DNA of 64,000 nt. It comes from Niveispirillum sp943371025. GTDB lineage: Bacteria > Pseudomonadota > Alphaproteobacteria > Azospirillales > Azospirillaceae. This document shows, in pieces, positions 8,692 through 17,235 of the stretch. How positions within the stretch are numbered: position 1 is the first letter of the stretch; every line of letters begins with the position of its first letter. A model generated the notes under the pieces. The model did not search any database. It was not told where the DNA came from and was given only the letters and a program-made list of their open reading frames with translations. The position numbers and the translations under genes were made by a program. The DNA lies in assembly GCA_943371025.1 (NCBI GenBank), contig CALRTC020000024.1, positions 37,991 through 101,990 on the forward strand, read 5' to 3'.

Positions 8692-9501
8692 TCACTCCCG
8701 GCGATAGGCACCGAGGCCGGGCTTGTAGCTTTTTTCGTCGATGAACTGGCGGATGCCTTCCTTGCGGCCGTCATTGTCGAAGGAATTGGCGGCTTCCTGG
8801 GCGCGGACCAGGAAATCCTCGGCATTGTCGTAGGTCATGTCCTTGACGCGGCGGACGGCGTCCTTGGCAGCCTTCAGGGCGACCGGGTTCTTTTCCAGCA
8901 GCACCTTGGCCAGTTCCGTCACCCGCTCCTTGAGTTGGGCCAGCGGCACGGCCTCATTCACCAGGCGCCATTCGGCGGCCTTGCGCCCGTCGATCGCCTC
9001 CCCGGTCAGGGTGTGGTACATGGCATCGCGCATGGACATCAGGTCGACGGCCACCTTGGTCGCCCCGCCGCCGGGCAGGATGCCCCAGTTGATCTCCGAC
9101 AGGCCGAACTTCGCCTCTTCCGCGGCAATGGCCAGATCGCAGGCATAAAGCGGACCATAGCCGCCGCCAAAGCACCAGCCATTGACCATGGCGATGGTCG
9201 GCTTCTGATACCAGCGCAGGCGCCGCCACCAGCCATAGGCCTCCCGCTGGGCCTGACGCGTGGCGCCCAGCCCGTGCTTTTCCGTCTCGCGGAAATATTC
9301 CTTCAGGTCCATGCCCGCCGACCAGGCCGACCCCTCGCCCGACAGGACCAGAACCCCGACATCGTCGCGGAATTCCAGCGCGTCCAGAACCTCCATCATC
9401 CGACGGTTCAGCGTCGGGCTCATGCAATTGCGCTTCTCCGGCCGATTGAACCGCACCCAGGCGATCCCTTCGATCACGTCATAGGCTACCGTATCCGTCA
9501 T
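8692..9501 (-). CDS. ech: feruloyl-CoA hydratase/lyase (HCHL), vanillin-forming
   Basis: This 269-residue crotonase-fold enzyme hydrates feruloyl-CoA and cleaves the product to vanillin and acetyl-CoA. It closely follows the known HCHL pattern: RPEKRNCMSPTLNRRMMEVL, AWSAGMDLKEYFRE, KPTIAMVNGWCFGGGYGPL and FGLSEINWGI with the catalytic Glu, then the C-terminal EKNPVALKAAK and DEKSYKPGL. These features separate it from ordinary enoyl-CoA hydratases. It lies between vdh (21 bases upstream) and fcs, the expected gene company. p-Coumaroyl- and caffeoyl-CoA should also be substrates, giving 4-hydroxy- and protocatechualdehyde. Confidence 0.92.
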   Translation of the reverse strand: MTDTVAYDVIEGIAWVRFNRPEKRNCMSPTLNRRMMEVLDALEFRDDVGVLVLSGEGSAWSAGMDLKEYFRETEKHGLGATRQAQREAYGWWRRLRWYQKPTIAMVNGWCFGGGYGPLYACDLAIAAEEAKFGLSEINWGILPGGGATKVAVDLMSMRDAMYHTLTGEAIDGRKAAEWRLVNEAVPLAQLKERVTELAKVLLEKNPVALKAAKDAVRRVKDMTYDNAEDFLVRAQEAANSFDNDGRKEGIRQFIDEKSYKPGLGAYRRE

Positions 9502-9522
9502 AATGCTTGTCCTGATGAAAGA

Positions 9523-10983
9523 TCAGATGGGGAAATGCCCGGGCTGGGTTTCCAGCGTGATCCAGCGCAGTTCGGTGAACGCATCCACACCGGCCTTGCC
9601 GCCGAAACGGCCATAGCCGCTGTCCTTTACCCCGCCAAAGGGCATCTGCGCCTCGTCATGCACCGTGGCGCCGTTGACATGGCAGATGCCGGACTGGATC
9701 AGCCGGGCCAGACGCAGGCCGCGGGCGGCGTCACGGGTGAAGATCGAGGCCGACAGGCCATATTCGGTGTCGTTGGCGACGCGGACAGCTTCCGCCTCCC
9801 CGTCCACGCGGACGATGGTGGTGACGGGACCGAAGCTTTCTTCCGCATAGATGCGCATCGCGGGCGTGACATGGTCCAGGATGGCGGCGGACATGCAGGT
9901 GCCCGTGGTCGGGTTCGGCTGATACAGCTTCGCCCCCTTGGCAACGGCGTCGTCGATCAGGGCCTGGATACCGGTCACGGCATGCGGGTCGATGACCGAG
10001 CCCAACGGCGTCTTCGCCTCACGCGGATCGCCGGCGACCAGCGTCGCGGCCTTGGCGGCGAAACGGGCAACGAAATCATCGGCGACCTTGCTGTCAACGA
10101 CGATGCGTTCGGTTGACATGCAGATCTGGCCGGAATTGAAAAAGGCGCCGAAGGCAGCGGCCTTCACGGCTTCGTCCAGGTCGGCATCGTCCAGCACCAG
10201 CAGTGGCGCCTTGCCCCCCAGTTCAAGCAGCACCGGCTTCAGATTGCGGCCCGCGCGTTCGGCGATGATGCGGCCCACCCGGGTGGAGCCGGTGAAATTG
10301 ATGCGGCGAACGGCCGGGTTGTCGATCAGCGCCCCCACCAAAGCGCCTGCATCGGCCGGGGCGTTGGTCAGCACATTGACAACGCCGGTCGGGAAACCGG
10401 CATCGGCCAGCGCCAGACCGATCAGCGCATGCGTGCGGGGGCAGAGTTCCGACGCCTTCAGGATCACGGTGTTGCCGCAGGCCAGCGCCGTCGCGACTGC
10501 GCGCACACCCAGGATCACCGGCGCATTCCAAGGGGCAATGCCCAGAATGACGCCCACGGGCTGGCGCACTGCCATGGCGATGCAGCCGGGCTTGTCCGAC
10601 GGAATGACCTCTCCGCTGATCTGCGTCGTCAACGATGCGGCTTCGCGCAGCATGGACGCGGCCAGGGTGACGTTGAAGCCAGCCCAACCCGCCGTTGCCC
10701 CCGTTTCCGCTGCCATTGCAGCGATGAAGTCCGGCATGCGCGCCACCAGGGCGTCGGCCGCCTTCAGCAGCAGGGTGCGGCGGGCATTGGGCCCCGTCTG
10801 CGACCAGGACGGAAAGGCGGCAGCGGCGGCCACGGCAGCAGCAGCGGCATCGTCCAGCGTCGCAGCCGCCGCAGTGCTGGCCACGTCACCGGTCACGGGA
10901 TTGCGGCGATCGAACGTGGTGCCATTGCTGGCCCCGCGCCATTCGCCGCCGATCAGCAAATCGGCTTCCAACCGATTGTCCAT
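9523..10983 (-). CDS. vdh: vanillin dehydrogenase (aldehyde dehydrogenase family)
   Basis: This 486-residue NAD(P)-dependent aldehyde dehydrogenase would oxidise vanillin, and likely 4-hydroxybenzaldehyde, to the acid. Catalytic parts are present: the Asn of APWNAPV, NFTGSTRVG in the cofactor site, the Glu in LELGGKAP and the nucleophile Cys in NSGQICMSTER. The start at 10983 has GGAGGAG about seven bases upstream; a GTG at 10998 overlaps that site and is unlikely. It is the first gene of the vdh-ech-fcs unit, and its promoter region carries a candidate MarR operator. The context makes vanillin the most likely substrate. Confidence 0.88.
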   Translation of the reverse strand: MDNRLEADLLIGGEWRGASNGTTFDRRNPVTGDVASTAAAATLDDAAAAAVAAAAAFPSWSQTGPNARRTLLLKAADALVARMPDFIAAMAAETGATAGWAGFNVTLAASMLREAASLTTQISGEVIPSDKPGCIAMAVRQPVGVILGIAPWNAPVILGVRAVATALACGNTVILKASELCPRTHALIGLALADAGFPTGVVNVLTNAPADAGALVGALIDNPAVRRINFTGSTRVGRIIAERAGRNLKPVLLELGGKAPLLVLDDADLDEAVKAAAFGAFFNSGQICMSTERIVVDSKVADDFVARFAAKAATLVAGDPREAKTPLGSVIDPHAVTGIQALIDDAVAKGAKLYQPNPTTGTCMSAAILDHVTPAMRIYAEESFGPVTTIVRVDGEAEAVRVANDTEYGLSASIFTRDAARGLRLARLIQSGICHVNGATVHDEAQMPFGGVKDSGYGRFGGKAGVDAFTELRWITLETQPGHFPI

Positions 10984-11015
10984 GATATCTCCTCCCACGC
11001 TATGGCGTATTATTG

Positions 11016-11030
11016 GTTATGTTATATAAC
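11016..11030. promoter_or_regulatory. candidate MarR operator (copy 2)
   Basis: GTTATGTTATATAAC fits GTTAT-N4-TATAA(C/T) and contains the perfect palindrome GTTATATAAC. It lies 33 bases before the vdh start, in the short gap after the MFS gene. Confidence 0.55.
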
Positions 11031-11071
11031 GATTTTTCCCAACCCGCAAGCGGAACCTTGCCGCCGGTGGC

Positions 11072-12280
11072 TCACGCAGCGTCGTCAACAAACCGCCCAC
11101 GGATGGTCATCAGGCTGACCGCACCTCCGGCTGACAGCACGACGGGCACCATGGCCATGGCCACACCGGCCGGCCCCCAGCCCTGCCCCAGCAAGTGCCC
11201 GGCCACCAGGGGGCCGGCGATGGAGCCCAGGCGCCCCACCGCGATGGACGCCCCCGTCGCCAGGCCCCGGACCTTGGCCGGGTAATAGCGGGGTATGACG
11301 CCATAAAGGGAATATTGCGCGCCCAACAGGAAGAAGCCGGCAATGCCCGCCAGCGCCAATACCGGCCCCAGGCTGTCCGCACCGGCCAGACCGAACATGG
11401 CCAGCGCCAATGCCGGATAGGCCAGGATGATCGGCAGGCGCGGCCCCAGCCGGTCGACCAGCAGACCGATAACCACGGAGCCGATCACGCTGCCGGCATT
11501 GAAGGCAAAGGCAGCCTGGGCACCGCCGCTGCCGCCAAGCCCTTTGGCCGCGACCAGGGAGGGCAGCCAGTTCAGCAGCAGGTACAGCACCAGCAGTGTC
11601 ATACCGAAGGTGAACCATGCCAGCAGCGTCGTCAGGGCGCGATTGTCGCCGAACAGCGTGTGGACAGCGCCCGGCCGTTCCGCATGATGGGCATGTTTGT
11701 GGGGGGTATCATTCCCCATCAGCACATACATGGCCGGCAGCAGCACCAGCGGCAGCAGGCCACCCACCAGGAAGATGCTGTGCCAGCCATATTTTTCCAG
11801 CAGGCTGGCAGCAAACAGGGCCGCAAGCGCACCCCCAACCGGCATGCCGCTGAACATCAGGGTCGTTGTGCGGGTCCGCCGTTCCGGCGGGGCGATTTCC
11901 AGGGCCACGGCAACCAGGCTGGGCATCGCCGCGCCCATGCCGGCACCGGCCAGCAGGCGATAGACGCCCAACGATACCGGCCCCGACGCGATCAGCGTCG
12001 CCAGCGTGCCCAGGCCGAAGATGGCGACACAGCCCATCAGCAGGCCCTTGCGCCCCATCCGATCGGCCAGCCAGCCGCCGGTGAGGGCACCGCAGACCAG
12101 CCCCGCCATGCCGGCGCCGAACACCACGCCCGCCTGCTGTGGCGTCAGGCCCAGTTGCGGCAGCAGATAAGGGGCTGCAACGCCGATGGCCTGTATGTCG
12201 AAACCTTCCAGCAGCGCGATAAAAAAGCAGAGCAGCAGGGTGATGCGCCCACCCGTGGTCGCACGGGACGACAAGCCCAT
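11072..12280 (-). CDS. MFS aromatic acid:H+ symporter (AAHS family, PcaK-like)
   Basis: This 402-residue inner-membrane transporter has 12 predicted helices. Helix 1 carries the GFDIQAIG segment with the Asp that is essential in PcaK-type aromatic acid symporters, and the loop between helices 2 and 3 has the MFS signature GGWLADRMGRKG. It lies upstream of vdh-ech-fcs on the same strand, so uptake of ferulate, vanillate or related acids is the likely role. A separate candidate MarR operator lies about 66 bases before its start. The exact substrate cannot be told from sequence. Confidence 0.87.
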   Translation of the reverse strand: MGLSSRATTGGRITLLLCFFIALLEGFDIQAIGVAAPYLLPQLGLTPQQAGVVFGAGMAGLVCGALTGGWLADRMGRKGLLMGCVAIFGLGTLATLIASGPVSLGVYRLLAGAGMGAAMPSLVAVALEIAPPERRTRTTTLMFSGMPVGGALAALFAASLLEKYGWHSIFLVGGLLPLVLLPAMYVLMGNDTPHKHAHHAERPGAVHTLFGDNRALTTLLAWFTFGMTLLVLYLLLNWLPSLVAAKGLGGSGGAQAAFAFNAGSVIGSVVIGLLVDRLGPRLPIILAYPALALAMFGLAGADSLGPVLALAGIAGFFLLGAQYSLYGVIPRYYPAKVRGLATGASIAVGRLGSIAGPLVAGHLLGQGWGPAGVAMAMVPVVLSAGGAVSLMTIRGRFVDDAA

Positions 12281-12675
12281 GGGGTAACCTCCCGATCAGT
12301 CCCATTCGCGGGACTATTATCTTGTCCCTGACGATATCACGAGTCGTTATGCATTATAATAATTAATCATGCCAATCGGCCGGCGGGCGATATTTTCTCC
12401 GGTGATCAACCGACTGGCGCGCCGCTCCGCCGCGGTTCTCACCGCATTCTCGCTTGCCAGGAGGCCGGGTGGTTCAGGCCGTCGGGGCTTCGACTGCGGG
12501 TGACCGGTACGCCGCTCACCGATTCGTTACGCAGGATAATCTTTTCTGACCCGACTCGTCGATGATAGGGCAGGATGCGGCCATGCATGCAGGGACGCGA
12601 TTGCGCTCTCGAAAATCCAGCAGCGGAATTGTAGCCTGCAATAACAATATGGAACATCAAGCAAGGTGATGAAGG
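12281..12675. promoter_or_regulatory. 395-base divergent promoter region between MFS transporter and MarR gene
   Basis: No supported gene is seen. The region begins AT-rich near the transporter, with a MarR-type box at 12346-12360, then turns GC-rich. An open frame on the minus strand (12439-13164) is a shadow of the MarR gene. The short AT-rich stretch just before 12676 (AATAACAATATGG) may hold the MarR gene -10. Confidence 0.5.
12346..12360. promoter_or_regulatory. candidate MarR operator (copy 3)
   Basis: GTTATGCATTATAAT matches GTTAT-N4-TATAA(C/T). It lies 66 bases before the MFS start and 316 bases before the MarR gene, so it more probably controls the transporter. Confidence 0.5.
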
Positions 12676-13152
12676 ATGGATGAGCAGGAACGCACCGGCG
12701 TGGATCTTTCGGCGCTGCAACGGTCGGTCGGCTATCGCCTGCGCCGGGTGCAGATCGGCGCTTTCAGCCTGTTCACCCAGTTCATGTCGGAATTTGACAT
12801 CCGTCCGACCCAGTTCGCGATCCTGACGGTGATCCGCGACAATCCCGGCCTCAGCCAATCCCAGATCAGCGACGCGCTGGGGCTGAAGCGGGCCAACCTC
12901 GTACCGTTGCTGGACGGTTTGGAGGATCGGGGACTGCTGGTCCGCTCTCCGTCCCTGACGGACCGCCGCTCCTACTGCCTGCATCTGACAGATCATGGGC
13001 AGGAGCGGATGCAGGCCATCCAGGCACAGCATGACGCCTATGAACAGGAATTGACCGCCAGCCTGGGGCCTGCCGGCCGGTCGGCGCTGCTGGCCCTGCT
13101 GGACGGTTTCAAATTCGCCGGTGGCGAGGGAGAAGGCGGTGATCTGGGCTGA
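12676..13152 (+). CDS. MarR family regulator of hydroxycinnamate genes
   Basis: This 158-residue winged-helix protein is a MarR-type repressor. It has an N-terminal dimer helix, the DNA-binding segment GLSQSQISDALGLKRANLVPLLDGLEDRGL and the wing with the usual DRRSYCLHLTDHG. In other bacteria MarR proteins such as FerR, FerC and HcaR repress ferulate genes and release DNA on binding the hydroxycinnamoyl-CoA. The position beside the transporter and fcs-ech-vdh genes suggests the same job here. Its likely targets are the three GTTAT-N4-TATAA(C/T) boxes. Which ligand it senses is not visible. Confidence 0.85.
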   Translation: MDEQERTGVDLSALQRSVGYRLRRVQIGAFSLFTQFMSEFDIRPTQFAILTVIRDNPGLSQSQISDALGLKRANLVPLLDGLEDRGLLVRSPSLTDRRSYCLHLTDHGQERMQAIQAQHDAYEQELTASLGPAGRSALLALLDGFKFAGGEGEGGDLG

Positions 13153-13206
13153 TCTCCGGCCCAATCATTGATCCATCAAATTCTTCTGGCATCGCCCCTG
13201 ATCAAC

Positions 13207-13216
13207 CTGTATACAG
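13207..13216. promoter_or_regulatory. candidate VanR operator (vanA promoter)
   Basis: CTGTATACAG is a perfect palindrome, extended here to CCTGTATACAGG (13206-13217), 38 bases before vanA. The same ten bases precede vanB at 15132-15141. TGTATACA-like palindromes suit GntR/FCD proteins, so VanR is the obvious binder. Confidence 0.7.
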
Positions 13217-13254
13217 GATGAAAATCCAACATACAGATCGCGGGGAGACGCCTG

Positions 13255-14310
13255 ATGTCCGCAACCTTTCCCGTCAACGCCTGGTACGTTGCCGCCTACG
13301 ATGTAGAGGTGGGGCGCAGCCTGCTGGCGCGCACCATCTGTGACAAACAAGTCGTCCTTTATCGCAAGCTGGACGGCACGCCGGTCGCGCTGGCCGATGC
13401 CTGCTGGCACCGGCTGCTGCCGCTGTCTTTGGGCAAGCTTGAAGGGGATCGGGTGACCTGCGGCTATCATGGCCTTAAATTCGATGATACCGGCCGCTGT
13501 GTGCATATGCCGTCCCAGCACACGATCAACCCCTCCGCGGCCGTCAAGACCTATCCGCTGGTGGAACGCCACCGGTTCCTGTGGATCTGGCCGGGCGATC
13601 CGGCGCTGGCCGATCCCGACCTGATCCCCGACATTTCCTGGATGGCCTCGCCCGGCTGGACGGCCGATGGCAAGGTGATCCACGCCAAGTGCGATTACCG
13701 GCTGGTGCTGGATAATCTGATGGACCTGACGCACGAAACCTTCGTGCATGGCTCGTCCATTGGCAACGAGGCTGTGGCGGAAGCACCGTTCCAGGCCACC
13801 CATTCCGACAAGACCGCGACCATCACCCGCTGGATGATCGATATCGAGGCCCCGCCCTTCTGGGCCGGCAATCTGGGCCAGAAGGACCATGTGGACCGCT
13901 GGCAGATTATCCGCTTCACGGCCCCGTCCACCATCATTATCGAGGTGGGCGTGGCCCCGACCGGCACCGGCGCGCCGGAAGGCGATCGCAGCAACGGTGT
14001 CGATGGCCGCGTCATCAACCTGCTGACGCCCGAAACCGGCAAGACCTGCCATTATTTCTGGGCCTTCGCGCGCAATTTCAAACTGGATCAGCAGAATGAA
14101 ACGCATCGCATCCGCGAAGGCGTGGCGGGGATTTTCCGCGAGGATGAGTTCATCCTGGAAGCCCAGCAGAAAGCCATCGATGCCAATCCGGGCCATGTCT
14201 TTTATAATCTGAACATCGACGCCGGTTCCATGTGGGCCCGGCGGCTGATCGATCAGATGATCGCCGCTGAACAGGCGCCGGCCCTGGCGCTGGTACAGGC
14301 GGCGGAATAG
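13255..14310 (+). CDS. vanA: vanillate O-demethylase, oxygenase subunit
   Basis: This 351-residue Rieske non-haem iron oxygenase removes the methyl group of vanillate, giving protocatechuate and formaldehyde. The Rieske cluster ligands are C50, H52, C69 and H72 (CWH...CGYH), and the mononuclear iron site is in DNLMDLTHETFVH with H160 and H165. Length and motifs fit VanA. The electron-transfer partner VanB is encoded two genes downstream, with vanR in between. A GGGGAG site lies about eight bases before the start, and the candidate VanR operator is upstream. Confidence 0.95.
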   Translation: MSATFPVNAWYVAAYDVEVGRSLLARTICDKQVVLYRKLDGTPVALADACWHRLLPLSLGKLEGDRVTCGYHGLKFDDTGRCVHMPSQHTINPSAAVKTYPLVERHRFLWIWPGDPALADPDLIPDISWMASPGWTADGKVIHAKCDYRLVLDNLMDLTHETFVHGSSIGNEAVAEAPFQATHSDKTATITRWMIDIEAPPFWAGNLGQKDHVDRWQIIRFTAPSTIIIEVGVAPTGTGAPEGDRSNGVDGRVINLLTPETGKTCHYFWAFARNFKLDQQNETHRIREGVAGIFREDEFILEAQQKAIDANPGHVFYNLNIDAGSMWARRLIDQMIAAEQAPALALVQAAE

Positions 14311-14346
14311 GACGCAGCGACGGGACAGGTCAGGGAGCGGCAGCGG

Positions 14347-15081
14347 ATGAGCTACAACAAGGATGCGGCGCAGACGGTGCGGGCCCTGGCCGGCATCCGC
14401 AACCTGATCCTGCAGGGCGCGGTGGAGCCGGGTGACCGCCTGTCGGAACCGGCGCTGGCCGAAAGGCTGGGTATTTCCCGCACGCCCATCCGCGCTGCGC
14501 TGGCCCGTCTGGAACAGGAAGGGTTGCTGGAACGCGTGGCATCCGGCGGGCATATCCCCCGCCGTTTCACCCTGGCGCAGGCCATTGATGCCATCGAGTT
14601 GCGTGGTGTGCTGGAAGGCACGGCGGCGCGTCTGGCCGCCGAGCGCGGGGTGGAACCGCGACGGATGCTGGCCATCAATCGGGTGCTGGATGCGCTGGAC
14701 GATGCCTTGTCGTCCAATCCCGCCGACCCGCCGATGGACCGTTACCTTGCGCTGAATGCGGAGTTCCATGAATTGCTGTCCGGCCTGTCCGGCAGCGAGA
14801 CGGTGGAGCGGGAGATCGACCGCATCACCCGCCTGCCCTTCGCGTCCCCCAGTGCCTTTCTGGAACGGGCCGACGGAGCAGCGGTGGTGCCGCATTCCCT
14901 GCTGATGGCCCAGGCCCAGCATCGGGCCATGATGGAGGCGATCAGCCTGCGTGAGGGGGCAAGGGCGGAATCCCTGGCCCGCGAGCATGCGCGCCTGGCC
15001 CGCCGCAACCTGGAGACCGCGATGCAGGGCGGAAGCGAGGCGTTGCGCCACTTCCCGGCACTGGCACTGGTCGTCGGCTGA
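14347..15081 (+). CDS. vanR: GntR/FCD family regulator of vanillate demethylase
   Basis: This 244-residue regulator has an N-terminal winged helix (LSEPALAERLGISRTPIRAALARLEQEGLLERV) and a C-terminal helical FCD ligand domain. VanR proteins of this family repress vanAB and are released by vanillate in Caulobacter, Acinetobacter and Pseudomonas. It lies 36 bases after vanA and before vanB, all on the same strand, so it is probably co-transcribed with vanA and self-regulated. The palindrome CTGTATACAG before vanA and again before vanB is its likely target. Confidence 0.88.
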   Translation: MSYNKDAAQTVRALAGIRNLILQGAVEPGDRLSEPALAERLGISRTPIRAALARLEQEGLLERVASGGHIPRRFTLAQAIDAIELRGVLEGTAARLAAERGVEPRRMLAINRVLDALDDALSSNPADPPMDRYLALNAEFHELLSGLSGSETVEREIDRITRLPFASPSAFLERADGAAVVPHSLLMAQAQHRAMMEAISLREGARAESLAREHARLARRNLETAMQGGSEALRHFPALALVVG

Positions 15082-15131
15082 CATCTGCACGACGGTCCGC
15101 GCACAGGCGCTGTCTGACTGATCAATCCGGG

Positions 15132-15141
15132 CTGTATACAG
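15132..15141. promoter_or_regulatory. candidate VanR operator (vanB promoter)
   Basis: CTGTATACAG is identical to the site before vanA. It lies in the 146-base gap after vanR and 86 bases before vanB, which implies that vanB has its own regulated promoter. Confidence 0.7.
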
Positions 15142-15227
15142 TTTGGCTCATTTTCCGGCGCCCCGGCTGGCGGCGCCGAAGGGGGACACTTGCGCCCCCG
15201 TACATGAACAGGAAGGGAGGACCTAAG

Positions 15228-16199
15228 ATGAAAAATGCCGCCGTCTGGCTTGATGCGGAAGTCGCGCGTGTGGAAGATGTGGCGGAAGGTGTGCGTCGGC
15301 TGGAATTCACCGCTGCCACACCCTTTCCCGCCTTCGACCCCGGCTCTCATGTGCAGTTCCGGGTGAAGGTCGGTGACGGCTGGGTCGTCCGCTCCTACAG
15401 CTGCCTGCCCGATGCCGCCCGCGGCAATGTCGCGGTGGCCGTCAAGCTGCATCCGAACAGCCGGGGCGGATCGCGGTTCATGTTCACCCTGCAACCGGGC
15501 GACAATATCCGCCTGACGACGCCGGACAACCGGTTCGAGCTGTCGTGGCGGGCTCCTACCTATCTGCTGATGGCCGGTGGCATCGGCATCACTCCCATCT
15601 ATGGCATGGCGCTGGCGCTGGCGGCCAAGGGGATGAAGCCGCGCCTGGCCTATGGCGGGCCCAGTCTGGCCGCCATGCCCTTCATTGCGCCCCTGCGCGC
15701 CGCCCTGGGCGATGATCTGGCGCTTTATCCCCAGGATCAGGGGGCGATGATCGACCTGGCGGCGGAGATCGCGCGTCTGCCGGCCGATGGCGAGTTGTAT
15801 ATCTGCGGCCCGCTGCCCATGCTGGATGCCGTCCGTCAGGCTTGGCTGGCCGCCGGCCGACCGTTGAGCCGGCTGCGCTATGAAGTGTTCGGCGATACCG
15901 GCCGGTTCACGGAAACGTCGTTTCAGGTGAAGGTGACCGGCTATGACCTGGCCATCGACGTGGCCCCGGACCAGTCGCTGCTGGACGCGTTGATCGGGGC
16001 CGGGGTGGCGATGATCCATGAATGCCGGCGCGGAGAATGTGGCATGTGCGCCGTGGACGTGCTGGACAGCAACGGACCCCTGGATCATCGCGATGTGTTC
16101 TTCAGCGACGAGGAAAAGCAGGAGGGCAAGCGCATGTGCACCTGCGTCTCCCGCTCGCCGGGCGGCTGTGTCACCATTGATACGGGATACCGGCCCTGA
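15228..16199 (+). CDS. vanB: vanillate O-demethylase, ferredoxin reductase subunit
   Basis: This 323-residue reductase passes electrons from NAD(P)H to VanA. It has an FMN/FAD-binding barrel (VRSYSCLP), a nucleotide domain (LLMAGGIGITPIYGMA, YICGPLPML) and a C-terminal plant-type [2Fe-2S] ferredoxin domain (CRRGECGMC and a later CTC). This domain order is that of the phthalate dioxygenase reductase class to which VanB belongs. The ATG at 15228 follows GGGAGG; an upstream ATG at 15204 lacks a comparable site. The stop codon abuts the stop of the convergent aldo/keto reductase gene with no spacer. Confidence 0.94.
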   Translation: MKNAAVWLDAEVARVEDVAEGVRRLEFTAATPFPAFDPGSHVQFRVKVGDGWVVRSYSCLPDAARGNVAVAVKLHPNSRGGSRFMFTLQPGDNIRLTTPDNRFELSWRAPTYLLMAGGIGITPIYGMALALAAKGMKPRLAYGGPSLAAMPFIAPLRAALGDDLALYPQDQGAMIDLAAEIARLPADGELYICGPLPMLDAVRQAWLAAGRPLSRLRYEVFGDTGRFTETSFQVKVTGYDLAIDVAPDQSLLDALIGAGVAMIHECRRGECGMCAVDVLDSNGPLDHRDVFFSDEEKQEGKRMCTCVSRSPGGCVTIDTGYRP

Positions 16200-17192
16200 T
16201 CAGGCCGGATCTTCATCGATCTCTGTCAGGGTGGCCGGTGGATACCGGTCACCCGATACGGCGTCGGGCGCGAACAGCATTTCCAGCCGTTGCAGCAGAT
16301 CAGGCGACAGGGGCTGTTCGGCCGCCAGCATATTGTTGCGCAGGTGGTCGATCCGCGTCGTGCCGGGAATGGGCAGGACATGGGGCCCCCTGGACAGCAG
16401 GAACCCCAGGCAAAGTTGCGCCGGGCTGCGGCCGGCGGCATCGGCCAGCCTTCTGATTTCTGCCGCCAGGGCCAGATTGGTGGCCAGATGCGGCGGCCGG
16501 AAACGCGGCATGCCACGGCGGATATCGTCAGGTTCCAGCGCGTCTGGATCGCTGACAACCCCCGTCAGAAAGCCCCGACCCAAGGGGGAGAAGGCCACCA
16601 GCGCCGTGCCCAGCCGGGCGCACGCGGGCAGCAGGACCCGCTCCACCCCCCGGCTCCACAGCGAATATTCCGACTGCACCGCGGCGATGGGATGGATGGC
16701 GGCCGCCCGTTCCAGGGTCGGCGTGGACACTTCCGACAGGCCGATGGCCCTGATCTTTCCCGCCTGTACCAGATCGGCCAGGGCGCCGACACTGTCTTCG
16801 ATGGGCACCGCCTTGTCCCAGCGGTGCAGATAGTAAAGATCGATGATCTCGGTACGCAGACGGCGCAGCGCCTGTTCACAGGTCTGGCGCAACGTGTCCG
16901 GCCGGCCGTCAATGACGCGGCGGCCATTGATCCCCGTCATGCCGCATTTGCTGGCCAGGGTGATCTGCTGGCGGAAGGGCTGCAAAACCTCCCCCACCAG
17001 TTCCTCGTTCCGGCCGAAGCCGTACAGGGCGGCGGTGTCGAAATGGGTCACACCCATCTCCACTGCCACTTCCAGCACGCGACGCGCCTCGGCCGGGCTG
17101 GGTTTCCCGCCATAGGCATGGTTCAGGTTCATGCAGCCCAAGCCGATGGCGGAAACGGTGAAGGGGCCGAGTTGGCGACGGGCAAGGCTCAT
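16200..17192 (-). CDS. aldo/keto reductase
   Basis: This 330-residue TIM-barrel oxidoreductase has the aldo/keto reductase tetrad: Asp in THFDTAALYG, the Tyr of the same segment, Lys in LASKCG and His in YYLHRWD. The NADPH site is suggested by IPGTTRIDHLRNN. It is the last gene of the minus-strand lig operon, 43 bases after pobA, so a role in aromatic aldehyde reduction or side-product clearance is possible, but the substrate is not known. I prefer the start at 17192 because GAAGGA lies six bases upstream; a second ATG six bases earlier directly follows that site. Confidence 0.85.
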   Translation of the reverse strand: MSLARRQLGPFTVSAIGLGCMNLNHAYGGKPSPAEARRVLEVAVEMGVTHFDTAALYGFGRNEELVGEVLQPFRQQITLASKCGMTGINGRRVIDGRPDTLRQTCEQALRRLRTEIIDLYYLHRWDKAVPIEDSVGALADLVQAGKIRAIGLSEVSTPTLERAAAIHPIAAVQSEYSLWSRGVERVLLPACARLGTALVAFSPLGRGFLTGVVSDPDALEPDDIRRGMPRFRPPHLATNLALAAEIRRLADAAGRSPAQLCLGFLLSRGPHVLPIPGTTRIDHLRNNMLAAEQPLSPDLLQRLEMLFAPDAVSGDRYPPATLTEIDEDPA

Positions 17193-17235
17193 GTTCATTC
17201 CTTCGCTGACAATACCGGCCCCGTCCCCGCCTTCA

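Noticed and set aside
13165..15090. Long minus-strand frame of 641 codons opposite vanA and vanR
   Set aside because: It is a shadow of GC-rich genes with clear family matches on the plus strand; its translation is low-complexity His/Gln/Arg-rich.
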